A stretch of DNA of 64,000 nucleotides from Theobroma cacao. Lineage: Eukaryota > Streptophyta > Magnoliopsida > Malvales > Malvaceae. The stretch lies in NCBI RefSeq assembly GCF_000208745.1, contig NC_030858.1, forward strand, positions 27,148,160 to 27,212,159, read 5' to 3'. Positions 18,576-29,506 of the stretch are shown here, in pieces. The stretch's first letter is position 1, and the number at the start of each line of letters is the position of its first letter. A program made the position numbers and the translations under genes. The notes beneath the pieces were generated by a model. It had not been told where the DNA came from and did no database searches. It worked only from the letters and a program-made list of their open reading frames with translations.

Positions 18576-20989
18576 TTCTTTCTTCAATATACCTTGTTGC
18601 ACATTATGGGTTAACTAACTCGTGCATGTGTGCCATATTTTGCAGATGCAATCTAGACAGTATGAGGATCTTGACAGTTTGCTTATTATGCTGAGGGAGA
18701 AGTGGGCGTTCAATGTCTCTATTAACACCCATTGTAAGTGGTCGCAACTGCATTACATCAACGAGACTCTCTAAGAGAAAGGGGAGTACGATGGAGTGAA
18801 GCGTACGTGCTTCGGAATGTTGCTGGACGTATATCTTCAAGGCTACATTTGCATTGGTCTCTTGCATAACATCATGATTCGTCGAATCAATATGACAGAT
18901 TCAATGGAGTATGAGCTATGGTTTGCCATTGGCAAAAGCAAGGTACGCATATCAAAACAGGAGTTCTGCCTTATCACCATATTGAAGTTTGGTCAAATGC
19001 CTGATATGTTCACATGATCGTACAAGGTTGTTGCAGACAAAATTCATGCGAGATATTGGAACAGGTAGTAGAGCGTTAAGCTGCAGGCATTGCTTAATAT
19101 GTTTTGTGGAGGTAACTTTCAGTTACCAGGAGACGCCACTAAGATGGCACTCATCTTGATCACAAATAACATTTTATTTGGTCAAGACTATCGTAGACGA
19201 GTGACGCCTTGACTCTTGTCATTGGTGGAGGACATCGACACTTGGAATGTCTTCCCATGGGGTCACTATGTTTGGAGGCTGACCTTAGACTACCTTTTGA
19301 AGGGGTTCGAAGTGCCTGCCTCAAACTTGTAGAAAGATCATTTATGGTACAACATTTACGAATTCCCGTGGGTGATACAAGTACTATCACGCAACATTTT
19401 TCAATTTTCTTTTGAAATAATAATTTATGGTTGCACTCGTTTATCATTTACGGTTTTATAATGGTTACATTTGACTTGTAGTTCTAGGCAATTGAGGTAA
19501 TTTCGGCCTTGCAAAAGATAGTTGCCCCCTATACTCCGAAGGACAACGTCTACCCATGTATGTGTAAATGGAAATGCAATCAGAAGCCAAAAGACTTCTA
19601 CAAGATAGTTGAGATGTTGGAGTCATCTCAGCATGTGAGTGAACAGCTACTAATTTCTGTTGTGAATTTGTATAATAATTTTTCCTAAAATTTAATCACA
19701 ATCTTTATTTTGCAGTTATGGGCAGTGGAGACCTTAGAGCCCACCCCGGATGAGGCCAGCTGGGAGTGTTTTGTGGACATCGATGTCCCGTTATTTGAGA
19801 GCCAACAATGCATGCCAATAGGGCACATGGAGGATCGGGCGAACTAGGGCTTAGGTGTGAGGGAAATAAGGAAAAACTTGAAGTAGAAAAGAGCCACTGG
19901 TGCCATGAAATGGAGGTGCACTGCCGCTGTTGGAGTCAATGAGCTGTCGGGCCCCAAGTTGATGAAAGAAGGGGACAACCATGGCAATGGCAGTGAAGAG
20001 CCAATAAGGACGGTTCTAACAGTTTGTGTTCAACAATTTCATATGTGATTATCGAATAACATATCTGTATTTGTAGTTTGACCATGCGACGATAACTCCA
20101 CAACCACTGAAAGGTCCTCTTTAGACTCACAATGCTAACGAGCCTTCGATAAGATCGGTTCTAATGGTTTGTGTTAAAAAATTCCATATGTGATTATCCA
20201 ATAACATATTTGTGTTTGTAGTTGGACCATGCAATGACAGCTCTTCAACCACCAAGAGGTCTTTCTTAGACGCACAGTGCTAACGAGTCCTCGGTAAGAT
20301 CAGTTTTAATAGTTTATGTTTGACAATTCCATATGTGATTATCGAATAGCATATATGTGTTTGCAGTTGGACCATGCGACGACAGCTCCTCAACCACTAA
20401 GAGGTCCTCTTCAGACGCACAGTGCTAACGACTCGTCAATAAGATCGGTTATAACGATTTGTGTTCAACATTTCCACATATGTTTATCAAGTAACACAGT
20501 AATTTCTATTATTGCAGTTGAGGGAGTCGACGATAGCTTCTTAACCACTGATTGGTTCTGCTCAATCGCACAATGGTAACTAGCCGCCGGTAAGGATATT
20601 AAAGTTTTAATAGTTAATGTTCAACAATTCCATATATGATTATTGAATAACACAGTAATATATGTTATTGCAGTTGACCCATTCGGCAATAGTCAATGAC
20701 GAAGTAGTCACGAAGTGTCAGCTGCGACGGATCATGCGCTAGTATAAAAAAGACATATTGGAGCTGATGGCTTCAATTCAGTCATTGACTCTGGCAACGC
20801 AGACGTTTGAGAACTGTATCGTTGCTTGGATTCTAGACGGCCTAAAATCACAGGTACATTATTCTATCTTTGCTCATATATTGGTTATTTACGTTTAGTA
20901 CGTGTAGTTTTATTTTTTGTTTTTGGTTTATGGTTTGTGGTATTTTATGAGCTAACAAATTTTCCCATTTGTCTCGTTCTGTAGGGCAG

Positions 20990-20994
20990 TCCTT
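20990..20994. other. Target-site duplication of the solo LTR (left)
   Basis: TCCTT, identical to 22151-22155. Confidence 0.88.
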
Positions 20995-22150
20995 TGTTGG
21001 TTCCATTAGTTTTTGATGATAATAAAACATTCCCATTTCATTTGTGTCTAACATTTCTACCTAAGTGTGCAAGACAAAAAGTCATATGAAATAATAAATC
21101 AACCTTTCAAATGTATATATCAAAATTCATGAAAATGAAGAAAAACGATTGATCAACCAAAAGAAAGGTCTTTAGTTAAATAATGAAGAATGTTGGTTGA
21201 CTAAAATTCAAATTGGAGAAATGACGGGCTGAAGAATATTGAGAAACAGAACCAACTTAGTAGACCAAGATGAGAGTTAGTCGACTAAGGAGCTACTGTC
21301 AAAATTTGGACTTCAAGACAGAACCAACTTAGTCGACCAAAAAATGAGTTAGTCGACTAAATGCTCTCTGCTAGATTTTGCGACCAGAAGACAGAACCTA
21401 CTTAGTCAACCAAGAAGAAAGTTAGTCGAATAAGAGCTCTTTGTCTGCAATTTGAACCAGAGCACTAAAAGACAGATTAATGGCTAGAACCAACTCGCAA
21501 TTATTTTTAACAGTCATAAATTGCCAAACTGCCATCAGAGTTATTTCTCCATGTATAAAAGGGTCTTTCAATTGTTAGAAATTAGTTTTTGGAAGTGTTG
21601 AAGAGATTTGAGTCATATAGAGCTGAAAAACCAGAAAATCTCCTCTGCACCTTTCTGCACTTAAACGCCAATCTTTTGTATTTGTATTTTGCACTCAACC
21701 TTGTACCATTTAGATCAACCTTGTGATCATAGGTACTTTCTTTTACTTCTCTTTTTGTATTCTTAGAGTGAGTGAGTCACTCTAAGTGTTTGTTTCAAGC
21801 TAGGATTGCTTGAATGTGTTAAGGTTATAACTTAGCATTGAAAAGTTAGGTGTTGGATTTTAGTTTAACCCGTGAAAAAATATTGTGAAAGGTTTTAGCT
21901 GAGCTTGGCAAAAGCCATTGTAAAGCTTGGTGGAAGCTTGTGAATTTCACCGTTCATAGGAGATTAGTTTGAAAAATTCTTGGTTGAATAATCAAGGTAG
22001 TTGATGTAGGTTTTGGACTGAACCACTCTAAATTCTTGCGCATTGTCTACTTTGTTTTTATTTTTATTGTTTTTAAAATTAGTTCCCCATCTTGCCAAGA
22101 TCCAAAAAGTGCTATTCACCCCCCTCTAGCACATTTGTTTGGAACCAACA
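20995..22150 (+). mobile_element. Solo LTR, copia-like, inside MULE A
   Basis: The 1156-bp sequence starts TGTTGGTTCCA and ends TGGAACCAACA (inverted ends). It is flanked by a perfect 5-bp target duplication, TCCTT, at 20990-20994 and 22151-22155. A TATA-like GTATAAAAGGG lies near 21554, and the 3' part contains the TTCACCCCCCTCTAGCA stretch common near the 3' end of copia-type LTRs, both supporting + orientation. The inside holds several imperfect TTAGTCGACTAAG / TTAGTCGACCAA repeats (21255-21445) but no internal domain. It is therefore a solo LTR left by recombination between two LTRs. Confidence 0.9.
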
Positions 22151-22155
22151 TCCTT
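22151..22155. other. Target-site duplication of the solo LTR (right)
   Basis: TCCTT, identical to 20990-20994. Confidence 0.88.
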
Positions 22156-23105
22156 CATCTCACAATGATGCTGATGATGGACAACATGATCAACCTGGTG
22201 TTCACATTCACGATGACATTGTTGATGCTGATGGAGACCCTATTCCTGAGGTCAATTTGGATGATGCTATGGCAAGGGATGTGACCCTTCAATCAAATGA
22301 TACTGAAGGAGACCCTGTTCTTAAGGCTGATTCGGTTATCGATGCATCTACGAGAGGTGAGGGGGACCTTCACTCAGTCATGGCTGAAGGAGAGCATCTT
22401 CCTCAAGCTGATGCATTAGTCGAGGCAACAACGGTAGGTGATGGGAACCTTGCATCACTTCAAGCTGAAGGGAACTATCTTCCTCAGAGCACTCTTGAAG
22501 CCAACGGGTCACAATTGCGGTCATTAGAGTTGTCTGATGTCCATCATCATGCTGTAGAAATTTCAAACCAACTGAGTTGGCACGGGTCAAAATGGTAAGC
22601 AAGTACATGGCAAGCCCGTACGTCGACCCCTCATTGAGCAGTCGGGATTTAAAGAACTCAATGGTGGAAGCATACGAAGCTTTCAAGAAAGACGAGTGTA
22701 AGAGGTAAGCTCATAAATAACATTACAAATATTGTTTTTTAATGAAACATTAATCCACCAACGCTTTTGAAATTCATTCTGTTACATATGGAGGCGTAAC
22801 ATCTGGATCTTAAGGGATCAAGGGGATGACTTTTTCACAACATTAGAGGATCCCAAAGAGGAAATGACAAGTGAACAAATAGACGCATGCCTCAGTGTAC
22901 TCTGTAAGTGGATGATAGGGCCAAAGTCCAAGCTGTACAATACTCGTGCATGCGTGGTTGACACGATATTCTTCGTAAGTTTATTTGAAACTTTTTCAAT
23001 TTTGTAAATACTAAGTTTTTGATTGCATTAAGTGTAAGCTAATGTATACATGTTTTACAGGACACCATCCATATGCTACACACCACATTTCCAACTGAAG
23101 ATGGC

Positions 23106-24530
23106 CAGTCCACTAAACTAAATAGCAAACTTTTTATGAAAATTAATTAATTAAAAGCCTATGATTTATAATATCCCTTAACACTTCATCTGAATTTTAT
23201 CTCTTTCTCTTGACTTACTTTTAATAAACAAAGTTACTAACCTAGAGATCCTAAATTATTTATCTGTCTCCATCGAGTTTTTTATAAAAAATATCCCTCT
23301 CAATCAAATTACTATAGGTCTATGTAATTTAAATTGAAAAAAGATTTATTAAGTTTATGCTCCAATCTTAGTTACATATAATATATAGGTATATGCCTAT
23401 CTTATATGCTAATAAAATCAATCATCTCATGCAATTGATATCAAACATATGCTATTCCATTCATAGTCTACACCAAACTCCCTCTATCAAGTTGCATTTA
23501 GGTTTCTAGATCAATCTAATTGGTAATTAGGTAATTAAATGTATTAAACACAAAATTAAAATAAACAACTCAAATTCCATAAAACTTAAACAAAGAAAGA
23601 TTAAAAATTTAAACTAAAATTTGAGTTTAATTGTAATCTTAGAAAAAGTAAATTAGTTCTCCATAATAATTAAAAACCTCATTTGAAAAAATTTAACCAT
23701 AATAGCAAACAAGAAAAGTATAAATACAATAAAAGAAGAAAGGACTCGAAGGCTTGTCAAGCCTTCGATCTTCAATCGCCAAGAATTTCTTTAGCCTTCT
23801 TGCTTGCTTATTTGGCTTTTCTTTAGGGAAAAACTTATATAATTGTTGCTTAATTCATATTCCATAAGTGCTTTGAAAGGATGCTTAAATAGGCTCATGA
23901 TTATGTCAAAATAGAAGTCCAAAGGCACAATAAGTCCTTTCCTAGGTTTAATCCTCTTTATATTTTTTTTTTTGCTTTTTCTCTTCGGTGCTGTTATACC
24001 TCCTGGAAGCCCTTACAGCATTGTTGGACATCAGAGCACCGTGGCATTGGTCCCATGGTGGCCGTGACGCCGAGACGTCTGACTTGGTCTTCAGGCTTAG
24101 TTGTAGTGTTCCAAATTCCAATGCGATTTTCTCTAACTTCAAGGCCAAATTAGGTAGAATGGTAATTATGAAAATGGTAGCTCTACCTCTTATCTTTCCA
24201 TAAGTCAAGAATCACATCAATTGGACTTCTATAGTGAAAGATATGCTTAAAATACCAGAACATATCCAATGGAAGTCTTCACCTTAAATGCATTTCCTTC
24301 ACAAATTAAACCTCTTTTGCATTGGTTTCCTACAAAAGCAACAATTCTTAAGTAATAACAAATGCAAATAACAAAATAACATAAAATAACTTGCATTAAA
24401 AGAACTTAACATAAATTACTAAATTAAAATAAATAAATAGAAATACTCAATATTGAAATTAAATCTCAAGGACTTAGCTACTTTAATAGTCAAAATTGTA
24501 ACACAATAACTCTATAAAATAGAGTTATCA
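23106..24530 (-). mobile_element. Partial LTR retrotransposon terminus, minus strand
   Basis: On the minus strand from 24530 the sequence begins TGATAACTCTATTTTATAG, a start typical of plant gypsy LTRs. It contains a TATA-like CTATTTAAGC near 23890, followed by a transcript-like region. No primer site, gag or partner LTR is visible and no target duplication joins its ends, so the left limit is simply where similarity to MULE copy B stops. The ORF at 23948-24208 has no recognisable domain. The insertion or an associated deletion probably removed the right half of MULE A. Confidence 0.5.
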
Positions 24531-24977
24531 TGCATAAGGTGTCTTTTTTTCCTTCTTAATAAAACCCACATGTTTCCTTCTTAATAGAATCCCTTTTTTC
24601 TTATGCAGATTCTATCACATTAGTAAGATTTACATTGGCCTATTGATTTAATTAAGTTGTTTTCTAAATAATTAGATTTTTCAATGTGTTAGTTCAAATG
24701 TCCCAAAAGGCATACATGCACTTTTTATCTATTAGTTCAATCAATTCAACACCATAAATCAGACACACAAAAAACAATCAACTTAAACATTAACCAAATG
24801 CTCTCGTGAGGTTCAATTTTTTTATTGGAGAAAGAACATTTTGAACCAACTCTAAATATGCTCAAGTGTCTTTTTTTTTTCATTGTTTGATGTTCTAAGC
24901 TTGCTTTGCTACAGTCCTATTTTTCTTCTTTGTTTAATGTCTTGGGCTTACAGTTGTGAGTTTCAGTTTATTTGCAA

Positions 24978-25002
24978 ATATATATATATATATATATATA
25001 TA
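24978..25002. repeat. (TA)n microsatellite
   Basis: Uninterrupted TA run of about 25 bases. Confidence 0.9.
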
Positions 25003-25225
25003 AACAAATGTTTGTTAGGTGCTCAACATTTAATATTCGTATTATTTATTAAAAATCTAACTTGACATATATTGTTTTTATTATTATATATGTTATATAT
25101 TGAAAAAAAGCATATTGTGTTTTTTTGTTAATATTTAACATGGGGTCAATAATAAACTATAAATGGGCTACGCAAGGTATTTTGTTTAAAACTAAAATGG
25201 CTAGATAAAAGTGTATATAATATTG

Positions 25226-25227
<2 letters not shown>

Positions 25228-25256
<29 letters not shown>
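25228..25256. repeat. (TA)n microsatellite
   Basis: Uninterrupted TA run of about 29 bases. Confidence 0.9.
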
Positions 25257-25259
<3 letters not shown>

Positions 25260-25462
25260 AGCATACTATAAAAGGAAAATAGAAATTTATCTAAAATGGA
25301 TTGTGGAGCAATATAAGCATCCTTATCTAGGATAGGCACTAGGATGTTGGTCTTTCTTTTCATAAAATGATTAAAAATAAATGTTTCTTATTTGATGTAC
25401 CATAAAACAAACCAACCTTATAGATTGGTCATTAACTATTTACAACGCTTGTTTTATTTGTA

Positions 25463-25642
25463 GATCCTATCAATTATTACCATTGTCATGATATTGATGA
25501 AAATATAAAAGAGGCTGAAATTAAGTTCAACAAAAGTGTTGAAACTTACGTAAACATCCAACAAAAAGCTCAAGAGTTGAATGGGATGTTAAATCAGATA
25601 GAAGGATATGGAAAGGGTTCTTGCTTCAATCAAACTTCTTGA
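25463..25642 (+). pseudogene. Possible orphan exon of unknown origin
   Basis: A 59-codon open frame follows a good acceptor (TTTTATTTGTAG). The product is hydrophilic and helix-prone (segments KEAEIKFNKSVETYVNIQQK and AQELNGMLNQI), unlike the low-complexity translations around it. No start codon, donor or partner exons could be found and I do not recognise the family. It may be a gene or transposon fragment, or chance. Confidence 0.25.
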
Positions 25643-26235
25643 ATCTCAAACTCTTATGTTTGTGTTTTAGTATTTCACCTGATCGAAGACTTGAATGATT
25701 GAGAATGTTTCTTACTGACCGTTGAGCTCGGATAGTGTTGAAACTTATTGTGAAGGTAAGTTCATGAAATTGCAACTTTTTGACACTTGTGGTTGATATT
25801 GATGCTAACTATGAGGTTCATTGGTTTGAAACTTTTTGAGCTTATTGTTGTGCTATTTGGTTGAATACCCCATAAATATTTGATGGTTGATTTTTGCTAT
25901 TGTTGGTAGTACAATGATCAATTTATGCATGATGTTATTGGTGCTACCTTGTTGGTTTTATGTTGATTTTAGAATATGTTTAGGAGATGGCTAGTTGTTT
26001 ATCTATTGTGACATAGTTGTCTTCAGGTGTAAGACGTAAATTAGTGCAAAAGGATGACTATTCATCCATTTTTTTTCCAAAGCCAGTGTATTTTTGTAAA
26101 CTGGACCTTGGCTTTTGTATCTTGAATTTATAATATAATGACATGTGGGGGTGTATGTATTGAACAGATGGTGTGGAATTTGGTGTTGGTGTCATATGTA
26201 TTAAACAAGTGACTAGTATGTGCTAGTAATTGTTA

Positions 26236-27960
26236 GTGTAAGCCTTGCAAGCCAATCGGTTTTGTGCTTGTAAAATAGTAAATTAATTAGTCATATTTCA
26301 TGTTAAATACATTATGGATATTTTATATAATGTGTAAAGTATTTCTTTATCCACGAGTTTATTTATAAAGTGTTATGAGAGACTTATGTAGATAAAGCCC
26401 TGGGAACATAATAGCTTTGCAAATAATTATAAGGGTTATAATTATGAAATTCTTGTGCATCAAAGCCTTGTTCCTAAATATGTTCCTAGTAATTACATTG
26501 TCAAGAATAAAGGCATTGACAACGCTCAAAGACTAATACATGCTAAGCCTCTTTACATTGGAAGTAAGCAATCGATCTCATAGGTTGAAGTATGTGAGAT
26601 ACTTGGGGATAGTATGTGGGTGCTTGCTAAATAACAAGTTCACTGAATATGACTCACTATGAGAGTTCCATTTGGTATTTCATTTAAGTGTATGTGGAAA
26701 TACTTTTATTTGTCAATAGTGTAAGTAATCCTTAAACTTGTGATACCGGATCATCTTGTATGTGAATTGTCATGCTTTGATTTCACTCCTATGGGTCTAG
26801 AGGCGACTATATGCCTAAATAAGGTGCTTTTAGGTGAGGTATGAAACATGCGAAGATGAATAAGTAGTCTAGAGAGGATTTATCACCCCAAATGATTTGA
26901 AAGGAATATATTTTATTTGCTCTTGACTTATATTGATTGAAAGTCCTTAACCAAGGCAATCTTGACAGGTCAATATGAAAGTTGCAAGACTAATATAGAT
27001 ATGTTAGAAAATAGACACCGTGCCAGGGTTTTTATCTATCAAAGATATATGATGAAAGGATTGAATTACAGAAAGATACTGTACATTGAAAGATTAGTCA
27101 AACCATATTGACTCTTTTAACATTTGAATAGTCATGACATGTTGCTAGATGTTGTTCATGATCTATAAATATAAATATAAATTCTTAATTGAATTGATTT
27201 ATATTTATTGTCAATTGTTAGGGACCTAATAAGTCACACATAATAAGATGATAATGTGAAATTAAAATGGGACTGATATTTAATTGAAAATTAGGAATTC
27301 CAATATGGACTTAATTAAATTGTTTAATTAAATGAAAGGATTAAAATGGAATAAACCAAAAGTTGGATTAGCATTTTAATTTAACTATAAATGCCTTTTA
27401 TATGTGTGCCGCACTTGGTAAGAAAGTAGAGAGAAAAGACGACAGAAAAATAAAAGAGAAAAAACCTAAGCCTTAGTAGCCATTTTCTTAAGAAAAATTG
27501 TTCTTGTCATCTTTTCAAGCCAAAAACAAATCATTTTTGAGAGGTGAGAATTTTCAAAAAACTTAGCTACTTGCATAGCATCACAGCACCACATAATCTC
27601 AAACTAGTGTAGGTTTTCAATTGATAGTTGTGTGGACACCATTAGAGGTTGGACACATAGATAGCTTTGGTTTGTGACAATTGGGCTTTGGTGTACAATC
27701 AAGTGAAGGGATTTTGACACGTGATTTTCAAAAATCACTTATCAAGGGGTATGGCTGAACATATTTTTGTTATATTTGCTTTAAATAGATAAATAAAGCA
27801 ACGTAAATGATCCAAGGGTGGTTTTGGTTTTGCATGATTATATTCCGCTGTGTTATATGAATGTAATTTCTTCTTTGAGCACGCCCTAAATCCTTTAGTA
27901 ACAAGGTTGACTTCATTTCATGTGCAAATCAATTTGATGTGAATTAATATGTTACAATTA
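26236..27960 (+). mobile_element. LTR-like repeat, unclassified
   Basis: The block starts near TGTAAGCC and ends near TTACA. It contains a TATA-like CTATAAATGCC at 27385-27395, followed by the AG-rich leader typical of transcribed plant LTRs (AAGAAAGTAGAGAGAAAAG at 27419-27437). No coding region is present and no target duplication could be confirmed, so the edges are approximate. It could be a solo LTR or part of a large non-autonomous element. Confidence 0.35.
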
Positions 27961-29224
27961 TGATTTTGCTGTATGACACTCTACTGTTGGAAAAAACTTG
28001 GATTGAAAGAGATGGATTTGGAATATGAGAAACATTTAAAGGTAGCCTTTTATGGCTGGTTGATGATTGACATTATGGATTAAATTGATGTTATTGCTCG
28101 GGCCACAGTTCTAGGGTAGTGATGGTGTTATCTTAATTGAATTTCAATCAAAGTAATGAGAGACTTTCATGGTGCACACCTCGTTCTTCCATCATTTTTT
28201 CTTTTCAACTTTTTCGCTCCACTACTTCAATTTATACTTTCTTTCATGTGCTATCTAATTTTTTTTTTCTTGAGAAGATAGGATTAAGAATTGTTCTATT
28301 TGGTTATAAATATATATATGTTCTACCTAAGGAAAGTAGATTTAATATTAAAATTTTCCAATCATGTAGTTGTTGTATACTAGTAATTTTACTACACAAG
28401 GAGTAGTCTAATCAAATTGAATGGTGTGGAAATGGTTATTTGAAGGGGGACGGGAGGGAAAATCTTGGCATTGCTAGCACAATGACCGCCGTCTCGCTCT
28501 AATAAATAACCCAATGTGGTTTTCACTCGACTATTGTCTTAGTCAAATACATTGACATTTTTGGTTCTTGTCTTCATATTACACAAAGTTTCTAACCTTT
28601 CTTATTACTTATTTGCCCTTTTTACTGTTATTCGGTAACTAACAAGTCTAATTTTATCACTATTAATCTATTTTTAACTTGTTGCACTCATTAATGAAAA
28701 GTGAGCGCAATAATTAAATTCTAATTAATCAATCATAATTATAAATAATAGAAGAATTAAGTAATCATAATTTTATCATTTGGCATAAATATGTAATAAA
28801 AATATAATCAAAAGTAATTTTGTCTATTTGTAAAAATATGAGAGTAAATTATAATTAAGATTATTTCTGACATTTTAGGATAAATATGTGATTAAATTAT
28901 ATCGAGGGTTTAAATTATAATCAAGGTAATTTTGTTTTTTACAAAAATAAATTCTATTATAATAAAGGTTTTTTTGTTATTTTTTCATTTATTTTTTTAT
29001 TTTAATGCTATTCTTACTAATCAAAGATTGAAATAAATCATAAAAGCAATTCTTACCTTATTATACTTCATAAATCAAATTATATAATAATTATATTATT
29101 ATATTCTCACATAATACCTATTGTATCCGAATCCTACCTGTTCTGCAAATCCAACTTTAACTTGTGTTAATTTTGCAGCAGAACTTACAGTAAAGGCCGT
29201 AAAAGGGTTCAAAGAAAAATGGTT
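27961..29224. other. AT-rich intergenic DNA upstream of ARP4
   Basis: No credible exons. The 89-codon frame at 28137-28406 has no domain and low-complexity composition. Confidence 0.5.
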
Positions 29225-29269
29225 TGGGCCTTGTTCTGAAAGACTGCGAAGTCGAAACCTAAAAGCCCA
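29225..29269 (+). promoter_or_regulatory. Two site II-type motifs upstream of ARP4
   Basis: TGGGCC at 29225-29230 and the reverse complement of TGGGCT at 29264-29269 match the site II (TGGGCY) motif common in promoters of plant housekeeping and proliferation-linked genes. They lie about 240-280 bases before the ARP4 start codon. Function is inferred from sequence only. Confidence 0.45.
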
Positions 29270-29371
29270 AATCGCAATCAAAGAAAAATAAAGAATACTT
29301 TCTGCCCCTTCGCTCTACGCGGCGCCTCTCTTCCCAACGCTGCCGACGACAGTTCCTGCGCCGTTGCTCCC

Positions 29372-29393
29372 TTTCTCTCTCTCTCTCTCTCTC
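29372..29393. repeat. (CT)n microsatellite in the ARP4 5' leader
   Basis: A CT run sits in a CT-rich, GC-richer stretch (29310-29480) just before the ATG, probably in the 5' untranslated region. CT-rich leaders are frequent in plant housekeeping genes. Confidence 0.8.
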
Positions 29394-29506
29394 CCGTCTC
29401 CCCTCTCGCCCGTGCCTAAAGACGGCTCCTGACTCTGCGGCTCTTCTCTCTCCTACGCGCCTCTCTCTTCCCGCCGGTTTCGCCTCCGTCACTGTGAGTT
29501 GCAGCC

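Larger units (their letters stand above)
16756..23105 (+). mobile_element. MULE copy A, right-truncated
   Basis: The left terminus (starting around 16756 with GGAAATCTTTTTTAGCC) matches the reverse complement of the right terminus of copy B for over 100 bases, including GGGATAAAAATGCC and TTAATGAGCCATCTTC. Inside, in the same order as copy B, come the 47-bp subterminal array, a short first exon, a 31-bp intronic array and a DUF1985/ULP-like coding region. Similarity to copy B stops abruptly near 23105 inside the protease domain, so the protease end, the transposase half and the other terminus are missing. Sequence after the break is LTR-like. A solo LTR (20995-22150) is nested inside. Confidence 0.75.
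18078..23105 (+). pseudogene. DUF1985 / ULP1-protease-like gene of MULE A, decayed
   Basis: Genes of this type join a plant DUF1985 domain to a C48 (ULP1, SUMO-protease-like) domain and travel in MULEs; Kaonashi elements of Arabidopsis are the known example. The first exon is probably 18078-18098 (MSIISEE), with intron 1 holding the 31-bp array. Exon 2 begins at 18646 after TTTTGCAG and encodes the DUF1985 part (LWFAIGKSKVRISKQEFCLI). Stop codons follow, for example after ETL near 18772 and at 19015-19017. Later blocks at 19080-19340 and 19500-19860, an acidic linker at 22155-22590 and the start of the protease region at 22790-23105 align with copy B. A solo LTR splits the gene and the protease catalytic residues are lost by truncation. 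Confidence 0.75.
24531..25461. other. AT-rich intergenic DNA
   Basis: No gene is visible. It contains a TA microsatellite at 24978-25002 and another at 25228-25256. ORFs here are driven by these repeats. Confidence 0.6.
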
